Below, in pieces: positions 1 to 10,847 of a stretch of DNA of 64,000 nucleotides. This stretch comes from Excoecaria cochinchinensis (taxonomy: Eukaryota > Streptophyta > Magnoliopsida > Malpighiales > Euphorbiaceae): NCBI GenBank assembly GCA_947683425.1, contig CANTUQ010000081.1, positions 6,258,501 through 6,322,500 on the forward strand. The letters run 5' to 3'. The translations under genes were made by a program, and so were the position numbers. The notes under the pieces were generated by a model. It searched no databases and was not told where the DNA came from. It was given only the letters and a program-made list of their open reading frames with translations. The first letter of the stretch is position 1. Each line of letters opens with the position of its first letter.

Positions 1-1065
1 TTTGTATCAGGTCTCCCATTGACGCAAAGGAAACATGATTTAGTATGGGTAATTGCCGACCGGCTTACTAAGTCCTCTCACTTTATACCAGTTCAAATGG
101 ATTACTCCATGGATCGCCTAGCAGAAATGTATGTGAATGAGACTGTTCAACTTTATGGGGTTCTTTTATCCATAAAATCGGATAGAGACCCAAGGCTTAC
201 TTTAAGATTTTGGAAGGGTTTACAATTTGCATTTGGTACTTGACTACATTTCGGCACGGCCTTGTATCCTCAGACTGATGGTAAGTCTAAGAGAGTTATA
301 CAAGTGTTAGAGGATATGCTTCGGGGTTGTGTTGTAGATTTTCTAGGAAATTGGGACAGGTATATTTCGTTAATGGAATTTGCATATAATAATGGTCACC
401 AGATGAGTATTGGCATGGCACTGTATGCAGTTGTTTATGGTAGGAAGTGCCAGACTCTAGTATGTGGGATAGAGTTGATTGAACACAAAGTGATTGGCTC
501 AGAATTAGTCAAAGATACTGAAGAAAAAGTAAAGGTAATTCGTCTACGACTAAAGACTGCAAGTAACTGATATAAGTCTTATGCTAAACTGAAGCAAAAG
601 GATATTAAATATGAAGTTGGTGAGAAAGTCTTTTTGAAAGTATCACCGTGTAGAAAGATACTTTGCTTTGGGAAAAAGTGGAAATTAAGCTCGAGATTTA
701 TTGGCCCTTATGAAGTGCTAGAACGAGTTGGACCAGTGGCTTATCGATTGGCTCTACCATTAGAATTATCCAAGCTGCATGATGTGTTCCATGTGTCTAT
801 ATTGCGGAGGTATCGGTCGTACGAATCTCATGTTCTAATCTTACAAGATGTACGAGTGGAACCTGATTTCTCATATGATGAGGAACCAAAAGCAATACTA
901 GCTCGAGAAATAAGGTAACTTCAAAATAAATAGATCCCTTTGGTGAAGTTGCTTTGGCAACATCATGGAATTAAAAAAGCAACATGGTAGCCCAAGTCTG
1001 TAATGAGAACTCAGTATCCTCAACTGTTCGACGCAGGTATGAATTTTAAGGATGAAATTCTTTAA
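1..1065 (+). pseudogene. Chromovirus pol 3' end: integrase core, C-terminal domain and chromodomain (CHR-1)
   Basis: The + strand reads as a Ty3/gypsy integrase from about the first catalytic Asp onward. It shows VIADRLTKSSHF, then SDRDPRLT (second Asp), YPQTDGKSKR, EFAYNN and YGRKCQ. Next come the GPY-type C-terminal domain (FIGPYEVLERVGPVAYRL), the SKLHDVFHVSILRRY motif and a chromodomain-like tail (IPLVKLLWQHHG, ATW, MRTQYPQLF). This order marks a plant chromovirus of the Tekay/Del kind. One frame runs through all of it with no frameshift, but stops fall at 241, 568, 916, 931 and 988, so it is dead. The 5' part of the element lies outside the window. The family call is secure; the Tekay/Del sub-call is by recall of the motif pattern. 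Confidence 0.93.
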
Positions 1066-1077
1066 GGAAGGTAGACT
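1064..1077 (+). other. Polypurine tract of CHR-1
   Basis: A purine-rich stretch (AAGGAAGGTAGA) lies right after the last codon of the chromodomain tail and right before the LTR start TGTAAGGCCC. This is the usual place for the plus-strand primer of reverse transcription. Confidence 0.6.
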
Positions 1078-2290
1078 TGTAAGGCCCTGACTTGTACCCC
1101 AGTCGTTTTAAACACTATTGGGGTATGAGAGTGGCCTAAGTTTTGTAATTGGTTAAGAATTGGTGTTTGGGACATAATCGATATTAACTGAAGAGTTAGG
1201 CTTAAAATGGTCATTTAACCCCTATGGACTAAATTACATTAAATAAGTTATTTCGTATGTGAATGCATGATTTAAGTTAAATTGAATGGTTAATAGATGA
1301 TTTAAGTTGAGTCAAAGGACCAAAAGATATCTTAAAGTGGGCAACCAATCATGGAGTGATAATTGAATAGATGAGATTTAAAGAAGGATTAGAAGGATAA
1401 TCATGGCTTTAAAAGTAATGAGGGACGGTGGATTGAGGGAGCCTAACATCTGCCCCTCTTTCTCCTCCATTTCAGCCATTTCCTTCTTCTATAAAGTCAA
1501 CCAAACCTCCATTCAATTGTTGCTCTATTTCCACTTAAGTTTGACAATTAGTTTAAGTGTGTGTGTGCAAGTCTAAGGAGGTAAGTTGGGAACTCTTCTT
1601 TTCTTCTTTTTCTACCATGAGCTAGGAATAAAGAATTGTGGATTTTGTGTATTGATGAATTATAGTGTTATTTGTAGAAGAGAAAGCCATTGGTGATAAA
1701 GGGAAAGAGAAGGTGGTTGAAAAAGGAGCAAATTGAAGCCACAGGAGAGCAAGAAGATGGTTTGGTAAAATTTTATGTTATTGCATATGATAAGATAAAT
1801 TTGTTGTATTGGAATGTGTATAATTGATTTGGGTGAAATTGTTGTGAATTGATCTGAATTGATTAAGTTTAGGGTATGATGAGTTTTAAGGGAAAGTCTA
1901 CTCATATTTTCGTCTAACCTTTAAGGTTTATTTCGGGTATAAGTTGAGTTATATAACATGATTTTGGTGGGGTTGGAAAATTAAGACGCAAATCATCCTT
2001 TTTGCTAGAATTAGACTTTGGGTGATTATGAATTTAAGGGTACTTAATTTAGAGGTTTAGCCACCCCAATGGGAATAGTCTGGATTATTTAGGTCATATT
2101 TGGAGTTTTGAATGTTATATTAACCAAAAATTTATGCCATTGGAAAGTTAACATCTAGGGAAACAATTATTTAGAAGGGCACTTTGCCTAAAAGGGGTGT
2201 TTATCCATCCTTTGGGAGTGTCCAAGGTAAGTGAGATCTGTAGCCTTGCTTAATTCTGGATTTACATGCAATAAAATAGGGCTACACGGC
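1078..2290 (+). repeat. 3' LTR of CHR-1 (right boundary uncertain)
   Basis: It starts TGTAAGGCCC directly after the polypurine tract, as chromovirus LTRs do. A TATA box is at 1490. It is AT-rich with no coding sequence. A clear CA end with target duplication could not be found. A second TGTAAG-like start at about 2291 may mark truncation by another LTR fragment, so 2290 is a working boundary only. Confidence 0.6.
1490..1495 (+). promoter_or_regulatory. TATA box in CHR-1 LTR
   Basis: TATAAA follows a pyrimidine-rich stretch about 410 bases into the LTR, a normal place for the U3 promoter. No transcript evidence is available. Confidence 0.5.
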
Positions 2291-2683
2291 TGTAAGGTTT
2301 CCCTGACCTATAACACCTCCTACCTATACGTAAGGGAGCTCACCCACAAGGGAGAGTGAGACCCTGCATAGATAAGGGTGTCACCCAAATGAACCATAAA
2401 CATGTATATAAATAATGAAATAAGCAGAACAAATTAAAACATTTTATATCTGGAAGAACAAGCTCAAAGCTGCCAACAAAATCTCAAATCCTCTTCATTG
2501 ATATAACTGAATATTCATTACAAAAGATATAGAGGTACAAAATCTATCTTTACAACTTCACAAGATAACAGCTGGATGATTTAACATCAAAAAGGAACTA
2601 CAAAGATTATACAAAAAGATACAATAGAAAAAATATAGGTCTCTTCCAAAAAGCTCTCCTACTGTGTTGGCCTAGATTGCTGC
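2291..2683. other. Unassigned, probably LTR-derived DNA
   Basis: It begins TGTAAGGTTTCCCTGACC and soon carries TAACACCTCCTACC, reminiscent of a TGTAAC-type LTR end, but no partner LTR or open frame is visible. TAT-1 interrupts it at 2684. Confidence 0.3.
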
Positions 2684-2894
2684 TGTAGACACCGGGTCCC
2701 GAGGCGGTCCAAGATCAGGATTACCCGATGATGAAAACAAAAGACCGATTTTCGGTGAGAAAGTGAGAATCGATTATTTCCTTGTCCAAATTGTGTTTTT
2801 TAGAAAACACAATTAAAAATATATATTTTAGAAATTAAAAATTAAAATATGGTAGAAAATATTAATTTTGTGTCCTTAAATAAAAAAATAATAA

Positions 2895-2990
2895 AAAATC
2901 GCGAGTGCCACCTGGAGCAGCGCGCTGCACGGCAGGGGCGGTCTGCCACGATGGCGCCCGCCGCGCTGCAGGCCGCCCTAGCTCCCCGTT
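2895..2990 (+). repeat. GC-rich palindromic island in TAT-1 LTR
   Basis: A short GC-rich block with self-complementary runs (AGCGCGCT, CCGCGCTGCAGG) stands out in AT-rich surroundings. It is about 210 bases from the LTR start and about 100 bases upstream of the TATA box. Islands of unrelated sequence sit at a similar place in the other Tat LTRs. Confidence 0.6.
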
Positions 2991-3085
2991 TTCCACCGAT
3001 TTCATTTTGTTTTACTTCTTTTTACCCTTTTTTAGCCTTTTTTAATGTTTTTTTTAATTAAAAATAGGTTTTTTGGGTTGATAGG

Positions 3086-3095
3086 TATAAATAGA
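3086..3095 (+). promoter_or_regulatory. TATA box of TAT-1 LTR
   Basis: TATAAATAGA is about 400 bases into the LTR, just downstream of the GC island. Good match to the plant TATA consensus. Confidence 0.65.
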
Positions 3096-3718
3096 ATAGA
3101 AAGGAGAGAGAAAAGGGGATTTTTTAGTGGATTTTGAGAGAAAAACCAAGAGGGAGTATTTTTGAGAGAAAAACTCATTTTCTTGAGAGAAAAATCTTTT
3201 TTCCTCTTCCTCTTGACTGGTTTTGAATCAAAAAAAAAAGATTTTGATGAGTTTAGACCAACTGGGGGAAGGAAAATCAATTTCCTAAACTCTCATCTTC
3301 TCATTAAAAATAAAAATCCGTTTTTGAATCTTTGTGAGAAATATTTGAGATTTTTTTTTAAATCTTTTCTAGAGTTTATTTTTATTTCTTGACAAGAAGA
3401 AACAGATCGAGGAATCGCCATTCCGAATCATCAATATCTGAGGGTAAACATTTTTGGGTTTGTTCTCATTTATTTTTTGTATATTATTTATTGTTGTTAA
3501 TATTATTTTTTGCTATTATTATCATGTCTATTATTTACTTTTAGCATTTTAATGTGTTAATATCACTATTAATATATTATTTGTTTGCTTTAATTTGATT
3601 TTTTATGTCCATTCCCTGTTATTATTATTATTATTACTAGTATTATGCTTGCTTTTATGTTGTCATTGTGGTTATTTGTCTTAATCTACGATGCCACTAC
3701 TATTATTTGTCTTAAATA

Positions 3719-3720
3719 TC

Positions 3721-3759
<39 letters not shown>

Positions 3760-3783
3760 TGTTGTTGTTGTTGTTGTTGTTAT

Positions 3784-3823
<40 letters not shown>

Positions 3824-3891
3824 TATGGTATTGTTATTACTAGTAGTATTATGTTATTATTATCATTATTACTATCTCATTATTGTTATTA

Positions 3892-3965
<74 letters not shown>

Positions 3966-3966
3966 T
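3719..3966. repeat. TTA/TTG trinucleotide microsatellite
   Basis: Long runs of TTA with short GTT blocks. Long poly-Leu or poly-Ile frames here are artefacts. Related AAT/TTA runs lie at the equivalent place in the LTRs of TAT-2 and TAT-4. Confidence 0.95.
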
Positions 3967-5158
3967 TATTGTTGTTAATATGCCATGATTATTTATTGTT
4001 ACCGTCACTATAATTTTATTGTTGTCATTATCTTGCCTTTATTTGATTAATTTCTAGAATTGTTACTAATATTTTTGATGTTAATTTTTTTCTGAGATTT
4101 AACTTGAGTCGGGTTATTTGAGCATCCCCGCGACTCCCCGGATGGGTCGCGACGCATGGAGGATCACACCGGTTTTGGTGAGATCTTTCTCAACTCTCTC
4201 TTTATGTTGTATTATTTGTAAATAATTGTTTTACTTGTGCACGCGTACGATAAAAAAATCACAAAAATATTTCTATAATTAAATTGGAATTTTTACTAAT
4301 AAAATTTGGAACCAATATCCCTTATTTTAGCCAGATAATAAAAAAACATTACAATTAAAACGAAGAGTCAATTTTCTCCAAAAATGGGATCACTCATCCC
4401 TGTTCTCATCAAACAACCAAAATGACTCTTCGAACCCTCTTCGAATAAACGCGAAGGAACCAATGTTCCTAATCCTTCAATAAGCGCGAAGGAACCAATG
4501 TTCCTAAAATAATGCCCCGGTTTATGTATATCCTTTTATTTTGATCTTGCGTGAGTGTTTTAAATTTATGTTCATTTTCTTTTGGGCCCTTGTAATTAAT
4601 TTTGGGGCAACTTTATTTATTTTTTGGGATTGTATTCCGTCCCCATTCACATCCTTAATCTCCTTTTATTGGTATTGTATTCCGCCCCCATTTCTCTTGT
4701 AATTGTGTGTTTGCGTGTTTATCGCTTTCATTTTCCGCTTCTCTTTATCGCTTTATTTATCGCTTTCCTTTTACCGCTTTTGAATGCTTGCGATGCACAT
4801 TTAAATTTAAATGCATTGATTGTGTGAGATAAGAGATATAATTTTAAGAGGTTAAAAACTCATTTATAATTAACCAAAGCATAAATAAAAGTGAAGTTCC
4901 GAACACCAATCTCTGGTCTAGACCATTAAGAGGTTAGAATCTTTTCCCAATTTCTTATAAATTGGGTGGCAACTCCATGATACCTCAAAGGTGCCTATAG
5001 GCATCGTGAGGCTAGGTGGTTCTTCTCAATGTTCTATTGGGAGGAATACACCCATGATGTCTCATGGTGCCCATGATCAAAAGACGCAAACCAATCCCTC
5101 GAATCCCAAAGGTGGATTCAAAGCGAGGGCCCTTGCTGGGTTCCGGCGTGCCTCATAG

Positions 5159-5176
5159 TGGCGACTCCACTGGGGA
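5159..5176 (+). other. Primer binding site of TAT-1
   Basis: TGGCGACTCCACTGGGGA, three bases after the LTR end. Its complement ends in CCA and fits an arginine tRNA 3' end, the primer reported for Ogre/Tat elements (from memory). Near-identical sites mark TAT-2, TAT-5 and TAT-6. Confidence 0.85.
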
Positions 5177-5894
5177 ATTTGTGTTTGAGACTTTGCTCCA
5201 AAAGTGCTTTGGTTAAAATATAATTGGGTTTTTAAAACTTAAAATTCTATCTCTCGTCAAAATTGCATCATATCATTTTAGAGCCTTAGAATTACGCTAG
5301 TTGGTCCTCTATCTACCTCGGTGCATTCCCGAAGCACAACCCTACTTTCACTCATTGTAGGGAAGTGTTAAGGATAATCACCCGCCCAAGCCTTGTACCT
5401 TTTGGTATATCAAATGGAGACCCGATCGGTCGTCATGCTCGTGATGAGCTAGACCCGTTGGCAGGGACCATGCTTGGGTAGCCCTAAAATTTCATCACCT
5501 TGACCAAAGCCCATATAATGGCAAGTAGAAACTTCCCCTAGGTAGCATGCTCCTTAATACAATGCTTGTGATATGGGTCATCGCGCATTAGACAAAATCA
5601 ACCAAATTAAGTCGTCTTTTATCAAAGGCTTTCATGCCCCGATAGGCCCATCTTAATGAGATTGAAATGTCCAAATACGAGATGGCCAAAACTCATACGT
5701 ATGTTCATTAGCTTAAGAGTGTTATGCTGCCGATTTTTCGCCGTGCACCATGCGCATTCAATGGGTTCCCTGTTAACCCTTAGATAAAGCCCACCTAGGA
5801 AAGAGACCGCACGACCTCACGTGTGGGAGTGATAAGGGTGGAAGGATCTGCTTGCTTGTATGTGGTTGTGAAATACTTCATAATGCATCTTTAA
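5177..5894 (+). other. Non-coding leader of TAT-1
   Basis: No open frame of note. It is closely matched by the leaders of TAT-2 (12733-13519), TAT-6 (38770-39681) and TAT-5 (53054-53973), including a block on a GGGAAGTGTTAAGGATAATC core. Such conservation between copies suggests function in the RNA, for example packaging; that is inference. Confidence 0.7.
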
Positions 5895-7473
5895 ATGTCA
5901 TCCATGCATTATGCTAACCATTTGAGCTTTTCAGCCATCATAGATTCATCCAAGTGGACTAGGGGTTCTGACGGCCGGCTAGTGAGAACAGACTCGCCCT
6001 TCGGATTGCTAGAATTAGTGCCTTTTCAGGATTTTGAGTCATTCTCAATAAGTAGCGAATTATCCTCAATGGCAGAAGAGACTGGAAACCTAACCACTCA
6101 AGACCTCGCTAGGAGACTCGAGGAATTCGAGCGAAGGATGTTGGACATGATGGGAGCAATGTCCGAAAGGATTGCTCAGCCCCCTGCTCTACAAGCGCCT
6201 GTTGCTCCACAGCCACCTGTGGCCCCTCCTCGGGGGCAAGCTGAATCGCCTGCTGGTGGGGAGGCTCCCCTCGTTGGAGGTGTTGCCCATCAACCTATAG
6301 AGGAGCCTAAAGTCGCTGCTGTGCCTGCTGAGCCAAGGAGGGCAAAGGTCCCTGGTCCCAATGAGGATTTTTTTTATGTATGAGGAGGTTGAGGAGGTAG
6401 CAGCCCATCAAGCCGTGAGGGGTAGAGCACCCCGAGTTGAAGAAGAAGCTATGAGGGAAATGAGACAACAAATTAAGGCTATCACCCGCTTGCTGACAGC
6501 TGGTAAGGGAATCAACCCCGAAGACAGAGATTTGGGGGATGAGGAGCTATTGCCCCAGAGGTTTAGGATGCCTGAGCTACTAAAGTTTGACGGAACATCA
6601 GACCCGTCCACGCACATCAAGCAATACACCCTGGTGATGAAGTGCGCAGGGCTCACTAAGAGGCAAAAGGTGGATTATTTTTGCCTTAGTCTAGCGGGTC
6701 TGGAAGTCGACTGGTATCATGGCCTGGATAGGAGATCCAAAGAGGACTGGGACCTTCTGACTAATGAACTCATGAAGCAATATGACTGCAGCACTAGAAT
6801 GGAGGTCACCCTAAAGGACCTCAAGCTTCTGCAGCAGAAAAATGATGAGTCATTCCATGACTACCTCACTAGGTGGAGGAACAGGGTTATGAAAATGAAG
6901 CGGAAGCCTGACACCGCTGATTAGATTAGACTGTTCATCAGGAACTCCTGCCCCTACTTGAGAGACTTGCTCAGCTTCAAAGGCCTCAGAGATTGGGAGT
7001 CACTTAAGGACATTGCTGTAGAAGCCGAGGCAGCCTACCTGGCGAAGAAGGCGAATCCGAACAACTTTGCTGGGAGGAACTTTGGGAACCAGTCTTGGTA
7101 CAAGTCAGGAGGAGCTGGGGGCAATAATGCAAAAAATGGAAAGACAGCCGAGGTTTCAGCCACCGGAGTGGGACATGGTCAGAGGTACTACTCTAACTTA
7201 GGCCGCTATCTATCCTGGGTGCTGGAGAGGTTGACCAAGGAAGGTAAGCTGAGACCACTAACACCTAGGCCAGCTGCAACTCAAGGACAGCCGGGGCATA
7301 GGGATGACTAGTATTGTGCCTTCCATCAGCACACCGGGCACCTGACGGATTACTGCCAAACTTTGAGGAATAGGATCCAAGATCTCATCGACTCCAAGCA
7401 AATCACGGACCCTGAAAGGAGGGAGAAGAAGAAGAAGACGGGCTACAATGCTGTCCCTCCGCCAGAGATATGA
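5895..7473 (+). pseudogene. Tat/Ogre gag of TAT-1, broken
   Basis: The first frame gives an N-terminal part with SPFGLLELVPFQDFES, a short coiled coil (DLARRLEEFERRM, from about 6105) and a Pro/Ala-rich linker. At a run of eight T (6368-6375) the frame shifts. It then reads the retrotransposon gag (capsid) domain: ELLKFDGTSDPSTHIKQY, DWYHGLDRRSKEDW, FHDYLTRWRNRVM. A stop at 6922 is followed in frame by more gag. After another stop at 7309 comes a zinc-binding-like CAFHQHTGHLTDYC. The likely biological start is either the first Met or the Met before EETGNLTTQD (6069). Gag would form the virus-like particle; this copy cannot make a whole one. Protease does not follow. Confidence 0.88.
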
Positions 7474-8063
7474 TCGGGCCCAATCCACGAGAAGAATACT
7501 ATCTTTTTTTCTAACGCTTTATTTCTTTTTACTTCTAAAACTTTTTATGACAATTTGGGCTATTGTAATGAACAATTTCTGTTTATTTGTATGATATTTC
7601 TATGATTTCATTTCTCATGATCATGATGCATCCATTCATTTTGACATTAACCCAATTAATACGGCTCCATCTAATCTCAAAACTTTGGGGAATCCAAACA
7701 AAATCTTGATGGCATCTGATATAACTCTTGAGGAGAGGATAATTTTCAGAGAGAAAAAAAGCCTTTGCCCGGATCTGGTATGACATGCTGAAGATTAACA
7801 AGGATATTCTTGAGACCATGCCACTTCCACGTGCCAATATGACGATAAACCAAATTTTAAATACCATTCTTTTGCACCCCCCGACATCTGGGATGCATAT
7901 GGTGCTGCCAAATAAAATCAAACTTCAAGAGTTACATCAGGAGTCAGACGAATAAAGCTCAAGACCTTCACGAGGAAAATATAACTCATCAGAACCAAAC
8001 CGTATGACCCCTTTCTTCACGACCACTTGAAATGTGCACCCCAAAACCACTTTGCCATCACGC
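7474..8063 (+). other. Remnant of the gag-pol interval of TAT-1
   Basis: From about 7600 it matches, inverted, TAT-2 11200-11700. It is weakly like TAT-5 around 49930-50050 and TAT-6 around 37500-37680. No usable frame. Confidence 0.6.
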
Positions 8064-8452
8064 GGCCACTAAATGGCCGAGGATATAAAGTGGCCATTAT
8101 GGCCACTTATTCAACGTTTTTCTATTATTTTTTTTAAAAAAAAAAAAGAAAAACCTTTTAAATTCTTTTTTTTTTCTTAAATCTTTTTTTTTAAATTCTT
8201 TTTCTTTCTTTTCAAATATCAAAAATAATACTATTTTAAAAATTAATTTAATTAATTTTTTACGACAATATATTTTTATATATATTTATTTGTTTATTAT
8301 TTTATTTTATTTTTATTTTTATTTTTTTATTTAAAAATAATGAGGGTCTCGACAAGAGAAACATCATTTTTGACACCTCCGCCTGTAAGCCGGTAGCATT
8401 TTCATCATTGGGTAATTCTGATCTTGGATCGCCTCGGGACCCGGTGTCTACA
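8064..8452 (-). repeat. Truncated 3' LTR of TAT-2
   Basis: It matches about 16140-16527 of the 5' LTR closely, ending in GGTGTCTACA. The rest, about 2.6 kb, is missing. The break lies inside the GTGGCC palindromic island. Confidence 0.85.
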
Positions 8453-8472
8453 GTTGCCCCCAATTTTGGGGA
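8453..8472 (-). other. Polypurine tract of TAT-2
   Basis: On the minus strand CCCCAAAATTGGGGGCAAC directly precedes the LTR start TGTAGACACC. The same tract is seen at 31344 and 43069. Confidence 0.75.
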
Positions 8473-8589
8473 ACTTAGAACCTAGGTGTCTAAGTGAGCC
8501 AAAATTCAAAAAAGAAGGGAAGAGACACGTACCTGAGGCGGTTGCTTTCCCAGACTAGATGGAACAGTTGGAGTGGTTATGCTTTCTAA

Positions 8590-9545
8590 TGTGGCGCCCC
8601 CTGGGAGATCTTTGGCTCATCGGTGGTGCCCCCCGCTGATTGGCTGGTGCCCCCTGAGAGATCTTCGGTTGGCTGCTCCCTGAGAAGTCTTCGATTTCTG
8701 CTCCCTGAGAAGTCTTTGGTTGGATGGCTGCTCCCTGAGAAGTCTTCGGTTGATGCTCCCTGAGAAGTCTTGGGTTAATGCTCCCTGAGAAGTCTTCGAT
8801 TTTTGCTCCCTGAGAAGTCTTCGGCTAGATGGCTGCTCCCTGAGAAGTCTTCGGTTGATGCTCCCTGAGAAGCCTTCGGCTAGATGGCTGCTCCCTGAGA
8901 AGTCTTCGATTGATGCTCCCTGAGAAGTCTTCGGCTAGATGGCTGCTCCCTGAGAAGTCTTCGGTTGATGCTCCCTGAGAAGTCTTCGATTTCTGCTCCC
9001 TGAGAAGTCTTCGGTTGATGCTCTATGAGAAGTCTTCGGTTGATGCTCCCTGAGAAGTCTTCGGTTGATGCTCCTTGAGAAGTCTTCAGCTAGATGGCTG
9101 CTCCCTGAGAAGTCTTCGGTTGATGCTCCCTGTGGAGTCTTTGGCTAGATGGCTGCTCCCTAAGAAGTCTTCGGTTGATGCTCCCTGAGAAGTCTTCGGC
9201 TAGATGGCTGCTCCCTAAGAAGTCTTCGGTTGATGCTCCCTGAGAAGTCTTCGGTTGATGCTCCCTGAGAAGTCTTCGGTTTCTACTCCCTGAGAAGTCT
9301 TCTGTTGATGCTCCCTGAGAAGTCTTCGGTTTGATGGCTACTCCCTGAGAAGTCTTCGGTTGATGCTCCCTGAGAAGTCTTCGGTTGGATGGCTGCTCCT
9401 TGAGAAGTCTTCGGTTGATGCTCCCTGAGAAGTCTTCGGTTGATGCTCCCTGAGAAGTCTTCAGTTGGATGGCTGCTCCCTGAGAAGTCTTCAGTTGATG
9501 CTCCCTAAGAAGTCTTCGGTTGATGGCTGCTCCTTGAGAATTCTT
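8590..9545 (-). repeat. 25-base tandem array in the 3' region of TAT-2
   Basis: About 30 imperfect copies of a unit around CTCCCTGAGAAGTCTTCGGT. Units of about 25 bases alternate with longer ones that add TAGATGGCTG or similar. The array begins about 130 bases inside the polypurine tract. Tandem arrays in this hypervariable 3' region are known for Tat/Ogre elements and can seed satellites. Confidence 0.95.
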
Positions 9546-10847
9546 CGGTTCGCTGGCTTGGATTGAATTGATGTTTTGATCGATGTTGTTGCTTGCCCTT
9601 TCGTTGGCGCTAGCATTGATCTTTTCTTTCTGCAAGACTTAGAAAGCAAAATATGCAGGAAAAGACAGTGAGCATGCACGTGAGATGTATGTGTGATACA
9701 GTAATACAGGATAAGGATTCGTCTAAGTGGATTTTAGAGGCGACAGCTGGTTTGGTCGTAATTTGCAGTAGGATCGGTGCCCTCTGGAATTGCTTTTGAG
9801 TTTCATGCCTCTGGGGGATTATGAGGTTCTCTTCTGATACCTGTAGTCATTATTTGAAGGTAGTGCATCCCTTGTGGATTTTCACACTAGCTTTTCTTAG
9901 CGGGAAATGCGTCCTCGTCGGATTTTCACATAACCATGTCCCTTATTTTTTTGCCTGGAATGGACCCAAGCCAATCCAATGGCTTTTATTTACTTCATCT
10001 TTTGTAGGGCAGATTGCCTGTCGCCAGGTTTTCACCCTACCCTTTGGCCTAACTTTTGCTTAGAGCGCCAGTCACGATTTTCATCTCTAACGGCCTTCTT
10101 TTTTTTGTGAGAGAAGTTGGAGCTGTTGCGAAAGATCTTTCGGGTATGATTGGCGTGTGCTTATGTCTCAGATTATGGTTGTATGAGCTTGGTTCTATTA
10201 TTAGGAAGGTGTTGTAGGGTTGGCTTCACAGTGGGTAGCAAGATGAGTTGACTGAAGTGCTTGAGTGGCGAGAGTGGCAGAGGGTTGATAGTAATAATGT
10301 GTTGGTTTTATATCGAACTCAGACAACTTTGAGTGTGCAAGATGAACTACTCTGGTCATACCAATACATCTTTGCATAAATGCATATATTTCAATCTGAT
10401 TTCATAACACATGATCACTACTTGGCATTAACTCGAAAAATATGAGACCTCATCAAATCTCGGGATAGATCTTGAGAGCATCAAACTTCTGTTATCAATC
10501 AGCCCTCACGGGTTTTCTTTATTGAATATTTTCTCTCTTTTTTATTCTTTATTTAGCCTTTGCCATGGACCCTCTTTTAGTCCGTCGGTATTGGTTAAAT
10601 TCGCTTTCATCTTCGTTAGCCGGGGAGGCTGCTGCTTCTGAGAGTGGTTCCTCTTGGTATCCAAGTCTTGGTTTTAGCCCTTGTGCAGACTGGTTGAGGT
10701 GATCGGTTCCTTATTTGGGGCTTGAACATGAAATCTCACACTTGGCCTTTATTGGCTTTGGCGGTTCAAACCCTGGAATGGCCTTTCAATGGTTGAGATA
10801 GGGTGACAGGTTTGTGAATTAGCCTTTTAGGTCCTTTTCAGTGGCAG
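9546..10847 (-). other. 3' non-coding region and trace of integrase end, TAT-2
   Basis: 9855-10100 is a conserved block shared with TAT-6 (35103-35345) and TAT-5 (43893-44145). About 10440-10520 matches the region around hAT-1 and 36040 (GCATCAAAC). About 10550-10620 on the minus strand is a faint match to the end of integrase just before its stop. The remainder to 10847 is not recognised. Confidence 0.55.

Larger units (their letters stand above)
2684..5155 (+). repeat. 5' LTR of TAT-1
   Basis: It starts TGTAGACACCGGGTCC and ends CGTGCCTCA just before the primer site. The same start, or its complement, bounds the Tat LTR ends at 8452, 16527, 31343, 42027, 43068 and 56308. It contains a GC-rich island, a TATA box, a long TTA/TTG microsatellite and paired GGAACCAATGTTCC motifs (about 4450-4510). 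Confidence 0.88.
2684..8063 (+). mobile_element. TAT-1: truncated Tat/Ogre-type Ty3/gypsy element
   Basis: Order: 5' LTR, primer site, leader, gag, then a short downstream tail. Protease, RT, RNase H and integrase are absent. The tail at about 7600-8063 matches (inverted) the gag-pol interval of TAT-2 at 11200-11700. At 8063 homology to that interval ends and reverse-oriented LTR sequence of TAT-2 begins, so TAT-1 has no 3' LTR of its own. Its LTR is the same subfamily as that of TAT-2, in the opposite orientation. A left target duplicate would be GCTGC (2679-2683), with no right partner. Confidence 0.8.

Noticed and set aside
3645..4013. Open frame rich in Leu/Ile/Tyr on the plus strand
   Set aside because: It is a translation of the TTA/TTG microsatellite. 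The same applies to frames at 14587-15285 and 19985-20276.
5159..5176. Possible tRNA gene fragment
   Set aside because: Only the 18 bases complementary to a tRNA 3' end are present, next to an LTR end. It is a primer binding site.
8590..9545. Regular short repeats that resemble a CRISPR array
   Set aside because: Units are contiguous without unique spacers, the DNA is plant, and the array sits in the 3' slot of a Tat element.
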